Notes: generated from the sequence alone by a model not told the origin. DNA of 31,520 nt from Candidatus Gastranaerophilales bacterium (GCA_944323095.1 CALURE010000002.1:1-31520), one strand, 5' to 3'. Shown: positions 7,148 through 16,741, counted from the first letter of the stretch. Numbers and translations are program-made.

Positions 7148-7858
7148 ATGCTCATAATGAAATTAACAGAATTCGTAAAAAAAGAATTGCAGGGTTGGAG
7201 CAGGGCAGAAATTACGGGACTTGGAATTGTATTACTGCTGATTCTTGTAAATTCCGTTATCTTAAAAGACAGCATTCAAGCTGTCATTAATGCAATATGC
7301 GGGATTTTATACACAATAACTGCCGGAAAAGGTAAAATTTCCTGCTATATTTTCGGTCTTACAGGTTCTTCATGTTATATATGGCTCTCTTATAAAAATG
7401 CTCTCTGGGGAAATATGCTGCTTTATCTTTGTTATTACATCCCTATGCAAATTACTGGTATTTTTAAGTGGAAAAAACATCTTAAAGAAGATACAAGAGA
7501 AATAAAAAAAATAAAATTAAGCAAAAAAGAAAATTTGATAATAATTATTACGTCAATTGCAGGCTGTTTGGTGGCAATTTTTCTTCTGGGCTTTTTTAAC
7601 GATAAAAATCCTTTTATTGACGGTATTACGTCATTTTTGTCAATTCTCGGTATGTATTTAACTGTGAAACGAGCTGTAGAACAGTGGATAGTATGGATGA
7701 TTGTAAACGGATTGTCATTTGTGATGTGGCTTAATCTTGTATTGCACGGCACAAAAGCCTATGCAACGGTTATTATGTGGGGAGTATATTTTATGCTGGC
7801 AATTTATTTTTATATTATGTGGCAGAAAGAACTGAAATCAGAACAACCAGAAGTCTAA
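7148..7858 (+). CDS. PnuC-family vitamin/nucleoside transporter
   Basis: 236 residues with about seven membrane spans. The PnuC pattern is recognisable: LTGSSCYIWLSYKNALWGNM in the middle and VEQWIVWMIVN near the C-terminus, where the family carries substrate-binding Trp and Asn. PnuC proteins take up nicotinamide riboside; relatives carry thiamin or riboflavin, and no riboswitch or NAD gene nearby decides which. The start is either this ATG or the one at 7157; neither has a clear ribosome site. Its stop overlaps the stop of the convergent Xer gene by 2-3 bp. Confidence 0.82.
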   Translation: MLIMKLTEFVKKELQGWSRAEITGLGIVLLLILVNSVILKDSIQAVINAICGILYTITAGKGKISCYIFGLTGSSCYIWLSYKNALWGNMLLYLCYYIPMQITGIFKWKKHLKEDTREIKKIKLSKKENLIIIITSIAGCLVAIFLLGFFNDKNPFIDGITSFLSILGMYLTVKRAVEQWIVWMIVNGLSFVMWLNLVLHGTKAYATVIMWGVYFMLAIYFYIMWQKELKSEQPEV

Positions 7859-8769
7859 GCCCGCGGATGAGCTTCGTTATAAACTTCTTTAAGATGTGCG
7901 GTAGAGACATGTGTGTATATCTGTGTATTTGAAATGCTGGCATGCCCCAAAAGTTCCTGTACTACCCTTAAATCAGCTCCGTTTTCAATTAAATGCGTTG
8001 CGAAACTGTGGCGGAATACGTGAGGAGTTACATGTTTTGGCAGATTAATCTTTTCAACTACATCATTTATGACATTTCTCACGGTTCTGGTCTGAAGTCT
8101 GTAGCCTGTATTATTTATAAACACCGGTGAATTCTCATCTTGCTCAGGAACTGGAAAACCTTTAGGAATTAATGCTCTTGCGCTTTCAATATATCGTTCC
8201 AGATAATTTTTTGCCCTGTCTGTTACAAGAATAATGCGTTCTTTTGAACCTTTGCCGAGCACTCTTATTTCATTATGTTCAAGATTTAAATCTCCGAAAT
8301 TTAACCCCGCAAGTTCCGATATACGCATTCCGGTTGCCCATAAAAGTTCAAGAATTGCCCTGTTTCTATAACCTGACGGAGTTTCTATTTTTATGTTGTT
8401 TAAAATCTGCTCGACTTCATCGGGTGTCAAAAATTTAGGCAGAGATTTTGGTCGTTTCGGAGTTGTCAAATTCATTGCAGGATTTGAGTCAACTTTGCGC
8501 TCTCTGTATAAATATTTGTAAAAAGTTCTCAATGACGCAATTTTGCGAGCTATTGTTGTTTTTTTGTAATTAAATCTCTGTATAAAGTGAAGGTATTCTC
8601 TCACTTTTTCAAAGTTTACCTCCTCGCATGACTGCTCATCCATCCAGACAAGAAAACTTAAAATATCAGAACAATAAGCTTTTGCTGTATGTTTTGAAAA
8701 ATTTTTTTCAGCAATTATGTATGATTTAAAATCTTCCAGATCCTGTTTTGAAGTATAATTTACACCCAT
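7855..8769 (-). CDS. Tyrosine recombinase, Xer family (XerC/D-like)
   Basis: 304 residues. The N-terminal SAM-like domain is followed by the catalytic domain with Arg in MRISEL, Lys in GKGSKER, HxxR in HVFRHS, His in LGHAS and Tyr in IYTH; the tail ends EAHPRA, as in classical Xer proteins. All catalytic residues are present, so it should be active. It probably partners the other Xer protein at 5087 in chromosome dimer resolution, but the two genes converge and are not an operon. Confidence 0.92.
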   Translation of the reverse strand: MGVNYTSKQDLEDFKSYIIAEKNFSKHTAKAYCSDILSFLVWMDEQSCEEVNFEKVREYLHFIQRFNYKKTTIARKIASLRTFYKYLYRERKVDSNPAMNLTTPKRPKSLPKFLTPDEVEQILNNIKIETPSGYRNRAILELLWATGMRISELAGLNFGDLNLEHNEIRVLGKGSKERIILVTDRAKNYLERYIESARALIPKGFPVPEQDENSPVFINNTGYRLQTRTVRNVINDVVEKINLPKHVTPHVFRHSFATHLIENGADLRVVQELLGHASISNTQIYTHVSTAHLKEVYNEAHPRA

Positions 8770-8870
8770 ATTTCTAATTCATTTATATTATTGCTTTTTT
8801 TATAAAACTATTATACAATATTTTTAAAAGAATTGAAATAGCTAAATTGTTAATCGCTCCAGGAGATAAC

Positions 8871-10730
8871 ATGAATTATAAAAAATTATTGATATCATCA
8901 ATTGTCGTTACAGCAGTCCTTGCTGCACCTGTGTATTCAAAAGAATTGCAGGCTCAGGTTCAGAAAAATACCGCAAATTCAGCAAAAGCGGCAGTAAAAA
9001 CCCCTGTCACTGCGAAAACTGCATCTCAGGCTTACCCTGAAATTTCAAAATTGATTGAATATAATCACTGTGCACAGGCAGATGAAAAGATTAGAGAACT
9101 TTTGAATGCAAAGCCGAATGACATTAATCTTCTGGCTCTCAGAACTGTTTCTATGGCAAAACAGCATAAACTTGACCCTGCTCAAAAAGAGCTGGATAAA
9201 CTTTTGAAACAATACCCGAAAAATCCGACTCTGCACTATGCGCAGGGGCTTGTATATCTCCAGAGAACAACTTCTTCGGATGTTGATTATATTAAAAATA
9301 CAAGAGGTTTGATTAACAATTCTATAAGAGAATTTGTTAATGCTGTTAATTTGAATAACAAATACTACGAAGCATATAATGCTATGGGTGTTGCAACTTT
9401 AAAACTCGGCAACAAAAACGATGCTCTTGATTTATTTAATACTGCATTAAAAATTAATTCCTCATTTGCAACAGCATATGATAATATCGGAGTTGTTCAA
9501 ATGATGAACGGAGACCTTGATTCTGCCGAAAATTATTTCATGAAAGCAATGAAATACAACAGCCATAACCCGACAGCATGGTATCATATGGCGCAGGTTG
9601 AAACCCGCAGAGGCAACTATTCCAAAGCACTTACATGGGTAAACCATTCCGTGCATGTTAACCCGAATTCTTCACCGGCTCTGACTTTGCAGGGAGAATT
9701 ATATTTGAAACAGGGCAATCAGGCCGCTGCAATTAATTCATTTAAAAAGGCTCAGATTGTTAAACCGGAAAATTCAAGACCGTATCTTAACCTTGCAACA
9801 ATTTATGAAAACCGTGCCGATGAAGAATTTGCAATGGAACAGCTGAAAACCGTGATTGCCATCAATCCTAATTATCAGGAAGGCAAATTGAAAATTGCAA
9901 ATATGGCGCTTCATACCAGAAAATATGAGCAAGCACTTGATTATTATTCACGTCTTGTAGGTGATGAAAAATATAATGACGATGCAATTGTAGGTCTTGC
10001 AAATACTTATTACGAAATGGCAAAAGACCGCGGTGAAAATAACGGCATAACTACTAATAAAGAAGTTTATCTTGCATATGATTATATTAATCAGGCAATC
10101 GAAAGATGCCCGCAGGATCTGGAACTTCATCTTGCGAAATTGAAACTTGCAAGACTTATCCATCAGGAACCACTTTCCCGCGACAGTTTGAACTATATTA
10201 TTCAGGCTGCAGGAAATAATCTTATGGACAATGTAATTAAAGGGGAAGCTTATCTTGCAATGGGCAGAGAAAAAGATGCTGTTTATACTTTTGAAAATGC
10301 AATTAATTTCTCAAATTCCGTTGACGATGATTTATATCTTGCAGAAATTCTTGTTCATAATAAACAGTTCAGAACAGCACGTCAGGCTCTGCAAAAAGCT
10401 TTAACAAAAGATCCGGACAACGTAATTGCTAAAAACGGTATTGCATACATTAATCTTTGCGAAACAAAATCTAATGAATTCTTTGACATTGCCCAGAGAG
10501 AATACCAGCAGGATAACTATGCATCTGCAATAGAATACTGCAACCGTGCTATAGATTTTTATCACAACAGCGCCCAGATTGCTAAGCTTAAAGCAATGTC
10601 ATATGAAAAAGAACTTAACTACAGAGGGGCAATTAAATACTACCAGCAGTATCTTGCTATGAACCCCAATGCAGCTGATAAAGCTGATATTAATAAGAAA
10701 ATCGAAAAATTTAAAAACAAAGCAAAATAG
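8871..10730 (+). CDS. Exported tetratricopeptide-repeat protein
   Basis: The start at 8871 (MNYKKLLISS) is preceded by AGGAG; the upstream ATG at 8847 lacks one. About 619 residues: signal peptide (residues 1-24, cut near VYSKE), a Gln/Ala/Lys-rich linker, then TPR units over most of the length. Typical pairs are YYEAYNAMGVATLKLGNKNDALDLFNTALKI-like helices (only partly quoted) and a last unit near the C-terminus (YRGAIKYYQQYLAMNP). No enzymatic domain is visible. TPR arrays bind proteins, so it is likely a periplasmic scaffold. A small ORF follows 4 bp downstream. Confidence 0.9.
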   Translation: MNYKKLLISSIVVTAVLAAPVYSKELQAQVQKNTANSAKAAVKTPVTAKTASQAYPEISKLIEYNHCAQADEKIRELLNAKPNDINLLALRTVSMAKQHKLDPAQKELDKLLKQYPKNPTLHYAQGLVYLQRTTSSDVDYIKNTRGLINNSIREFVNAVNLNNKYYEAYNAMGVATLKLGNKNDALDLFNTALKINSSFATAYDNIGVVQMMNGDLDSAENYFMKAMKYNSHNPTAWYHMAQVETRRGNYSKALTWVNHSVHVNPNSSPALTLQGELYLKQGNQAAAINSFKKAQIVKPENSRPYLNLATIYENRADEEFAMEQLKTVIAINPNYQEGKLKIANMALHTRKYEQALDYYSRLVGDEKYNDDAIVGLANTYYEMAKDRGENNGITTNKEVYLAYDYINQAIERCPQDLELHLAKLKLARLIHQEPLSRDSLNYIIQAAGNNLMDNVIKGEAYLAMGREKDAVYTFENAINFSNSVDDDLYLAEILVHNKQFRTARQALQKALTKDPDNVIAKNGIAYINLCETKSNEFFDIAQREYQQDNYASAIEYCNRAIDFYHNSAQIAKLKAMSYEKELNYRGAIKYYQQYLAMNPNAADKADINKKIEKFKNKAK

Positions 10731-10734
10731 GGAT

Positions 10735-10992
10735 ATGAAAAAATTCGATATTCGAAAGACATTTGAAATATTTTTGAGAGAGCCCGTCAGTGTATTAACT
10801 GAAGGGCTGTTTCAACTTGTGAATATTGAAAACAATATTTTTAGCCGGAAACCATATGTAAATATTGATTTTTTACATAAAAAGACACAAATTACCGTTG
10901 TAAACAGTGAAAAAATGTATAATTTATTTCAACGTGTACTTTTTAAACGCAGGTTGAAAGAACAAAAAGAAAAGACCACTGCCGGCAGGTAA
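10735..10992 (+). CDS. Small hypothetical protein after the TPR gene
   Basis: 85 residues from the ATG at 10735, four bases after the TPR stop (AGGG-AT-ATG). No signal peptide or membrane span; the start MKKFDIRKTFEIFLREP is helical and the end (FKRRLKEQKEKTTAGR) strongly basic. No family recognised. Spacing suggests cotranscription with the TPR gene. Confidence 0.55.
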   Translation: MKKFDIRKTFEIFLREPVSVLTEGLFQLVNIENNIFSRKPYVNIDFLHKKTQITVVNSEKMYNLFQRVLFKRRLKEQKEKTTAGR

Positions 10993-11009
10993 TTCTTCCC
11001 CGTCTCATC

Positions 11010-11032
11010 GCCGGAATGTGCTTCCATCCGGC
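11010..11032. terminator. Hairpin between convergent genes
   Basis: GCCGGA (11010-11015) pairs with TCCGGC (11027-11032) in the short gap between the 10735 ORF and the Pit gene. There is no strong T-run, so it is a weak terminator at best. Confidence 0.35.
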
Positions 11033-11037
11033 TTGTG

Positions 11038-12057
11038 CTACCTTCCTATTTTATAGATTAAATAATAAATTATTGATGAAATAATCATACACGCAGGTAT
11101 TGTCAGAACCCATGCAATAACGATATTTCCTACAATTCTCCACTTAACGGCATGTGCATGGAATGTCGAGCCGACTCCCATAATTGCAGTTGAAATAACA
11201 TGTGTTGTGCTCAATGGTATTCCGAAATGCGACGCTGTCAAAATTAATCCTGCTGCAGAAGTTTCTGCGGCAAATCCGTGTATAGGTTTTAATTTGATAA
11301 TTTTATGCCCCATGGTTTTAATAATTTTCCAGCCGCCGTTCATTGTTCCCGCAGCCATAGTTAAAGCACAGGCGATTATTACAAAAAGCGGAATTTCAAA
11401 TTCTCCTGACGGACTTTTGTGAAGAACACCGCCTGCTAACAGAGCAAGTGTGATTATACCCATTGTTTTTTGTGCATCATTTGAGCCGTGGCTCAAAGCC
11501 ATTAAACCCGATGAAATAAGCTGTAATTTTCTGAATTGTTTGTTTACTGTCTGCGGGTTTTCACGGAGAATAAGGATTACCCAGGCAATTAAAAGCATAA
11601 GGGTAAATCCGACACAAAATCCTAAAACAGGTGATGTAAACATTGGAATTATAACTTTATCAATAAGTGTGTGGAAATGTACTACGTTGAAACCTGCTTT
11701 GACAATTGCTGCACCAAGAAGTCCGCCGATAAGTGCATGTGATGAACTTGACGGAAGCCCGAGCCACCATGTGAATAAATTCCAGATAACAGCGGCCAGC
11801 AGCGCACAGAATATTACGGTTAGTGTAATCATATCGGAATTAACAATCCCTGCTCCGATAGTTTTTGCAACATGGGTTCCTGTTAATGCTCCTGCAAATT
11901 CAAGACTTGCTCCAAATAAAACAGCCTGTTTCGGTGATAAAACCTTTGTAGATACAACTGTTGCAATTGCGTTTGCACAGTCATGAAATCCGTTTATAAA
12001 TTCAAATGCCAGAGCTACCAGAACTACAGCTATTAAAAGTAAAATTGTTATTGACAT
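11038..12057 (-). CDS. Low-affinity inorganic phosphate transporter (Pit/PiT)
   Basis: The start at 12057 is chosen because AAAGGA lies about 6 nt before it; about 339 residues. Ten or so membrane spans. Both PiT signature repeats are visible: NGFHDCANAIATVVSTKVL near the N-terminus and SHGSNDAQKTMG in the middle, with SSSHALIGG and the matching STTHVIS. Imports phosphate or metal-phosphate with a proton or cation. The DUF47/PhoU-like gene directly upstream on the same strand is the usual partner. Confidence 0.95.
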   Translation of the reverse strand: MSITILLLIAVVLVALAFEFINGFHDCANAIATVVSTKVLSPKQAVLFGASLEFAGALTGTHVAKTIGAGIVNSDMITLTVIFCALLAAVIWNLFTWWLGLPSSSSHALIGGLLGAAIVKAGFNVVHFHTLIDKVIIPMFTSPVLGFCVGFTLMLLIAWVILILRENPQTVNKQFRKLQLISSGLMALSHGSNDAQKTMGIITLALLAGGVLHKSPSGEFEIPLFVIIACALTMAAGTMNGGWKIIKTMGHKIIKLKPIHGFAAETSAAGLILTASHFGIPLSTTHVISTAIMGVGSTFHAHAVKWRIVGNIVIAWVLTIPACMIISSIIYYLIYKIGR

Positions 12058-12133
12058 GAAAATTCCTTTTTTGAAAATTGTCATTCTGAATTTCAGAATT
12101 TTTCTTAATTCCTGAGAACACGGGGAGATGGAG

Positions 12134-12775
12134 TTAACTTTGCTTCAACACTACGTTCAGAATGGTGTCCGATACATAAAAGCAGGCATCAAAAGCATTT
12201 TCAATCTCTTTATACATGTCTCTCAATTTAATAACTTCAAGAGCTTCGTATTTTCCTGAAAACAGATTGCCCATTGCGCGGCGGTGAATTTCATCCCCGT
12301 GCGATTCTATTTCTTTCATTTCAATGTTGAGTTTTGTAATTTTTTCAACATCAGATACTTTTTTGAATAATTTAATAATTTCTGCGAGTTTATCTGTTGC
12401 CTGCACTAAAGTTAAAGCCTGTTCTTTCATTTCTTCAGTGTAGTTGTTTAATCTGTACACTTCCAAATTTAAACAGGCTTTTACGATTTTTTTTGTAATT
12501 TTATTTAGTTGAACGGCAATAGTTTGAATATCTTCTCTTTCAATAGGGGTTATAAAACTTTTGTTCAGTTGTTTAAGAACTGCTCTATATGACAATTTGC
12601 CTTTTTTCTTATATTTAAGAGCTTTTTCTTTGTATTCATCGTTCAAATGATCATGCATAATTTTGTCATATAATCTTGCTGTTTTCTGGCAGATTTCCGC
12701 ACTGTCCTGAAAATATGTGAAAAACATTTTATCTTCGGGAGGCATAATGTATGACATCAAATTAAATTTTGGCAT
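12134..12775 (-). CDS. DUF47/PhoU-like phosphate transport accessory protein
   Basis: The start at 12775 (MPKFNLMSYIMPPEDK) is preceded by AAAGGG; about 213 residues. All-helical, with the DUF47 hallmarks PPEDKMFFTYF, ITPIEREDI and the late helix with ESHGDEIHRRA. DUF47 proteins resemble PhoU and accompany Pit transporters, probably modulating their activity. It lies 76 bp upstream of the Pit gene, so the two should form one operon. Confidence 0.9.
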   Translation of the reverse strand: MPKFNLMSYIMPPEDKMFFTYFQDSAEICQKTARLYDKIMHDHLNDEYKEKALKYKKKGKLSYRAVLKQLNKSFITPIEREDIQTIAVQLNKITKKIVKACLNLEVYRLNNYTEEMKEQALTLVQATDKLAEIIKLFKKVSDVEKITKLNIEMKEIESHGDEIHRRAMGNLFSGKYEALEVIKLRDMYKEIENAFDACFYVSDTILNVVLKQS

Positions 12776-12857
12776 AAATTCCCTTTCTAAAATTTTAAAA
12801 TGTGCACATGCACACATGCCAAGCATACTTTAAAAACACCGGTTTGAAAAGTACATG

Positions 12858-12872
12858 TTTACAAATTGTAAA
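12858..12872. promoter_or_regulatory. Operator-like dyad upstream of the DUF47-Pit operon
   Basis: TTTACAA-A-TTGTAAA, seven paired bases around one. A very similar dyad overlaps the promoter at 26814-26833. The binding protein is unknown. Confidence 0.3.
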
Positions 12873-12882
12873 TAAAGAGGGG

Positions 12883-13770
12883 TTATTTGCTGCATTTTTC
12901 ACATTCAGGTTCTGCATGTATCATAATTGTTACATGTCCGAGCTTTTGTGTGATTAAATTTTCTATCTCATCGCATATGCAATGGCATTTTTCTATTGTC
13001 ATTTCTTTCGGAAAAAGTATTGTCAATTCTATATCAGTTGAAGGCCCGCAGCGACGTGCCCTTAGGTTTTTAAAGTCGAGTACACAATCAGACTTATAAG
13101 AATGAATTATTTCTTCAATTGATTTTAAAGCTTCGGGCGGTAAAGAACCGTCGAGGAGATTATTTAAGGTTTCTTTTGAAATTGAAAATCCGGCTTTCAA
13201 AATAAACATTGCAACAAGAATTGCAATAACAGGGTCTAAAATATAAATGCCCGTTAATTTTATCAGAATTAAGCATGCCATTACCCCGAGTGATGAGTAA
13301 ATATCAGTTCTCAAATGTTCCCCGTCAGCGAAAAGCGAGATTGAATTTGATTTTTTTGCGACTTTAAAAAGAATGCTGCTGACAATGAAATTTGCGACGA
13401 CCGCAAAAAGCATTACCGCAATACCTAAAGTCGTATCGACTTCAAAAGTTTCAGGCATAAATAATTTTTTGCAGGCTTCGTAAATAATGAAAAGAGCTGC
13501 AAAAATTATCAGTCCGCCCTCAATAAACCCTGACATATCTTCGTATTTCCCGTGTCCGAAGGGGTGTTCTTTGTCAGCAGGTTCAGAAGATTTCATTACC
13601 GCAAAAAATGTCAGCACAGATGCCAGAAAGTCGCTCAATGAATGTATTGCCTCGGAGATTATACTTATTGAGCCGGAGATTATACCTGCTATGAGCTTTA
13701 AAATAATTATTACGGCATTGGAAGTTATTGAAAGCCCTGCTGCCAGTTTTTTTTCAGTTATTATGTTCAT
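12883..13770 (-). CDS. Cation diffusion facilitator (zinc/iron exporter)
   Basis: 295 residues, six membrane spans and a C-terminal cytoplasmic domain. Metal-site motifs HxxxD in TM2 (His43, Asp47) and HxxxD in TM5 (His152, Asp156) are present, plus HPFGHGKYE after TM2. His in the first site favours zinc over the DxxxD Zn/Cd/Fe type. The tail is metal-ligand rich (HAEPECEKCSK). Its ATG overlaps the stop of the AlkD-like gene (ATGA), so the two are coupled. Confidence 0.93.
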   Translation of the reverse strand: MNIITEKKLAAGLSITSNAVIIILKLIAGIISGSISIISEAIHSLSDFLASVLTFFAVMKSSEPADKEHPFGHGKYEDMSGFIEGGLIIFAALFIIYEACKKLFMPETFEVDTTLGIAVMLFAVVANFIVSSILFKVAKKSNSISLFADGEHLRTDIYSSLGVMACLILIKLTGIYILDPVIAILVAMFILKAGFSISKETLNNLLDGSLPPEALKSIEEIIHSYKSDCVLDFKNLRARRCGPSTDIELTILFPKEMTIEKCHCICDEIENLITQKLGHVTIMIHAEPECEKCSK

Positions 13771-14447
13771 TTTCTTTTAAGATATTTTAGCATATTTTTT
13801 GTACTTTTATCAACCCTCAGCGACTCGCAAATTTTTTGAATGCTTTTGTTGAAAGTCCAATCATCAAGTTTTGATTTTTTCAGATATTCAAAAGTTTTTT
13901 CGGGAAATTTTGTGTAACATATCGAAAGCGCCCATGCAGCAGCCATTCTTGCATAATATCTTTCATCTTTAAATTCATCAATCAGTTTTAATACATCAGA
14001 TATGAACTCCGTATCAATATAATATGAAATAAGCATCACATAGGCGAAGCGTATATCATATTCATTTGTTGATTTAAAATACGGCTGAATGAATTCCCAC
14101 ACAAGATGTTTATTCTGCTGTGTAAATTTTAAGCTGTTGCAAAAACTGTCACACACTGACCAGTTATTTATTTTAGGGATAAAGTTTTTGACAAGTTCAA
14201 GTATTTTTTCGGGCGGCAGTTTTACAAGTCCTATAACCATTCCCTGAAGCATGACTTCTTCCATATATTCAAATTTATTTTGCTTAATAAAATTTTCCCA
14301 TTCCCCGCTTTTGTAAATTTCTTTTGCAATTTTACGCAGTTTTGGAAGCCTGACACCCAGAACGTTACTGATATTCGGGATTAATGCGGCCGAAAATTGT
14401 TGAAAATCTTTTTCAGAGTCATCTAAAAGCCGTTGTTTAATGTTCAT
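13767..14447 (-). CDS. AlkD-like DNA alkylation repair protein
   Basis: 226 residues made of HEAT-like helical repeats. The family residues of the AlkD DNA-glycosylase superfamily are present: Trp96 and Asp100 in NNWSVCDSFC, Arg132 in DIRFAYVML and Trp171 in AAAWALS, so base excision activity on alkylated purines is plausible. It is followed by the CDF exporter with a 4-bp overlap and preceded by the TolC-like gene 5 bp away: three minus-strand genes in one unit. Confidence 0.88.
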   Translation of the reverse strand: MNIKQRLLDDSEKDFQQFSAALIPNISNVLGVRLPKLRKIAKEIYKSGEWENFIKQNKFEYMEEVMLQGMVIGLVKLPPEKILELVKNFIPKINNWSVCDSFCNSLKFTQQNKHLVWEFIQPYFKSTNEYDIRFAYVMLISYYIDTEFISDVLKLIDEFKDERYYARMAAAWALSICYTKFPEKTFEYLKKSKLDDWTFNKSIQKICESLRVDKSTKNMLKYLKRK

Positions 14448-14452
14448 AAAAT

Positions 14453-15757
14453 TTATATACTTTCTTCATTTAAGTCAAAATTTTCAGAATTTACTTCTCT
14501 TAGAAATTCAATCCAGCAATTGTAATAATCAGCAAGTGCGTAGGTGTAGCCTGCAACTATTGACCTGTAAGACTGTTCCATAACGATTAGTGTTGTTAAT
14601 GATGCTTTTCCGTTCGCATAATTTTTCTGGGCAACTCTTATCATATCTTTTGAATTTTTAATAAGGTTATCATTGTAGTAATTAAGATTAATTTTTGCGG
14701 TAACGAATTTTTCATATGCGCTGTTAAGGTCGTTTATTGCTTTATTTTTCACCGACATATAATTGAGTTCTGCCTGATTAATTTCTGTTTTTGCGTTTTG
14801 AATTTCGGGTTTGTATGCATAAAAAAGCGGAATATTTACGATATTTGCGCCTGCATAAGCACCGCTGACAGCCCTGCCTGAATCACTCATTCCGCGTGTA
14901 ATAAAACTGTACCCCCCTTGAAGTTCAATATCAGGAACTCTCTGGCGGCTGACGTAAACAAGATTTTTCTTTGCGACATCAATTTTCTGTTCTGCTATTT
15001 TTATATCGTATCTGTTTTTAAGAGAGCTTTCTTTTATAGCATCAAATGATGGAATTCTTGCAAGAGGTTTCGGGCTTAAAAGTGCTATAAAGTCGTCTTT
15101 ATCGGAGAAATTGTCGTCTTCCGCATCATATAAAATTCCGGTGTTACTGGCATTTATTGCTTTGTTGAAATTATACATAGCACTTTTCACGTTAGCTTTT
15201 TGCGTATTGACCTGAATAACAAGCTGATCGAGTGCAATTTCTGTTTGAATTACGTCAATTTCTTCAACTTCGCCTGCTTCAACACGTTTTTTCGCAATAG
15301 CCAGAAGATCATTCAATAACTTGCGGCGCTGTTCAAGAACGTTTAAAATTTCTTTTGCCGCGACAAGATTGACATATGCCTCACGTACATCCATTTTTAG
15401 GTCAAACTTTACATAATCAAGGTTTTGTTTTTCAAGCTCAAGATTAGATTGTGCAAGTTTTTTCCGTGCATCACGCTTTGCAATTTCTATTTTTTCACTC
15501 AAACCTGCTGCCTGTGGTTCTCCTTTGCCGATTTCTCCAATATTAAAAAAAGTGTTTATCTCGGGGTTTTGGAGTCTGTTTGATGCCTTAACGGTATTTA
15601 CGGCCTTGTCGATATTCATTTTGGAGACCTGATAATCAATATTATTTTCAAGCGCAATATCTAAAGCTTCCTGAAGCGAAATTTTTTCAACGGTTTTTTG
15701 CGTAAAACCGGCAGGGCAAATGAGTAATATTAAAATCAATATTAGAAATTTTTTCAT
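14453..15757 (-). CDS. TolC-family outer-membrane efflux protein
   Basis: I take the ATG at 15757 over the TTG at 15763; about 434 residues. Signal peptide (MKKFLILILILLICPAG), then two similar halves of long helices as in the outer-membrane factor fold (SLQEALDIALENN..., RVEAGEVEEIDVIQTEIALDQL, and the second-half AQKNYANGKASLTTLIVMEQ). Forms the exit duct of export systems and implies an outer membrane. No inner-membrane pump or adaptor lies nearby, so its partners must be elsewhere. Confidence 0.92.
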   Translation of the reverse strand: MKKFLILILILLICPAGFTQKTVEKISLQEALDIALENNIDYQVSKMNIDKAVNTVKASNRLQNPEINTFFNIGEIGKGEPQAAGLSEKIEIAKRDARKKLAQSNLELEKQNLDYVKFDLKMDVREAYVNLVAAKEILNVLEQRRKLLNDLLAIAKKRVEAGEVEEIDVIQTEIALDQLVIQVNTQKANVKSAMYNFNKAINASNTGILYDAEDDNFSDKDDFIALLSPKPLARIPSFDAIKESSLKNRYDIKIAEQKIDVAKKNLVYVSRQRVPDIELQGGYSFITRGMSDSGRAVSGAYAGANIVNIPLFYAYKPEIQNAKTEINQAELNYMSVKNKAINDLNSAYEKFVTAKINLNYYNDNLIKNSKDMIRVAQKNYANGKASLTTLIVMEQSYRSIVAGYTYALADYYNCWIEFLREVNSENFDLNEESI

Positions 15758-15835
15758 ATTCAAAATTATATCATTAATAATTTTTTCTTGTATAATAAAA
15801 AAGTAAATTTATTATTTAGGAAGGCGGTAGAAATT

Positions 15836-16699
15836 ATGTTTGAAGTTGATAAGGAAAAATGTATTCATTGCGGTCTATGTGTTAAAGATTGTTCTGCTAA
15901 GGCTTTAAAATTCAATGATGAACAATTCCCTGAAATTGATGAGGGGAAATGCTTCAAATGCCAGCACTGTCTTGCTGTTTGTCCTGTCGGGGCGATATCG
16001 GTCTGCGGTAAAAATCCTGAAAATTCAGACAAAATATATTCACAAAATCCTGAAATGATTTTGAATTTGATTAAATCCAGAAGAAGTTGCAGGCACTATA
16101 AGCAGGAAAATTTATCGCAGGAGAAAATGCAGAAATTGAAAGATATGCTTAAATATGTGCCGACAGGGTGTAATTTCCATAAACTTCATTTCGCATTTAT
16201 TGATGATATTGAAGTTATGAACGAATTTCGTTCTTATGTAAACAAAAAAATTCTTGATGCATTAACTAAAAAACCTGTCAGGGCAATTATTAACAAGTTT
16301 AATAAATATCTTAATTCTTTTTTAAATGGTAATGATATCGTATTTAGAGGCGCTCCGCATATGGTTGTTGTTTCAACACCTGTTGATGCGCCATGCTACA
16401 ATGTTGATCCAATGATTGCATTGAGCTACTTTGAGCTTTACTCGCAGAGTATGAATGTCGGAACATGCTGGTGCGGTCTTGCGGAATTTTGTCTTTTAAT
16501 CATGCCTGAATTGTCTGATTATTTGAAAATCCCTCAAGGTTACAAGGCATCTTACGTTATGCTTTTCGGTGAGCCTGATATAAAATTTGCAAGAACTGTT
16601 CAGCCGGAACCTTTTGAAATAGAATCCGTTCAAAAAGGCGAATTTAGAAAATTAGGACTAAAAGAAAAATTCCGGAGATATTTTTGGAATTTGAAATAA
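15836..16699 (+). CDS. Ferredoxin-nitroreductase fusion protein
   Basis: The start at 15836 follows AGGAAGGCGG; the longer frame has no ribosome site. About 287 residues. Residues 1-55 are a 2[4Fe-4S] ferredoxin (Cys 9, 12, 15, 19 and Cys 39, 42, 45, 49-Pro). The rest is an FMN nitroreductase domain (IKSRRSCRHYK and, later, NVGTCWCGLAE). In anaerobes such fusions pass ferredoxin electrons to a flavin; substrate unknown. TATAAT at 15791-15796 is a candidate -10. A palindromic repeat follows the stop. Confidence 0.92.
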   Translation: MFEVDKEKCIHCGLCVKDCSAKALKFNDEQFPEIDEGKCFKCQHCLAVCPVGAISVCGKNPENSDKIYSQNPEMILNLIKSRRSCRHYKQENLSQEKMQKLKDMLKYVPTGCNFHKLHFAFIDDIEVMNEFRSYVNKKILDALTKKPVRAIINKFNKYLNSFLNGNDIVFRGAPHMVVVSTPVDAPCYNVDPMIALSYFELYSQSMNVGTCWCGLAEFCLLIMPELSDYLKIPQGYKASYVMLFGEPDIKFARTVQPEPFEIESVQKGEFRKLGLKEKFRRYFWNLK

Positions 16700-16720
16700 T
16701 AATTATAAATAAATATTGTT

Positions 16721-16741
16721 TTCCTGAACTTGTTTCAGGAA
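16721..16741. repeat. Single palindromic repeat unit
   Basis: TTCCTGAA-CTTGT-TTCAGGAA between convergent genes, a unit of the family seen at 1776, 5979 and elsewhere. It could act as a bidirectional terminator hairpin. Confidence 0.6.

Noticed and set aside
11450..11986. 178-codon open frame antisense to the Pit transporter
   Set aside because: It is a shadow of the strongly conserved Pit frame; it has no ribosome site and no recognisable domain.
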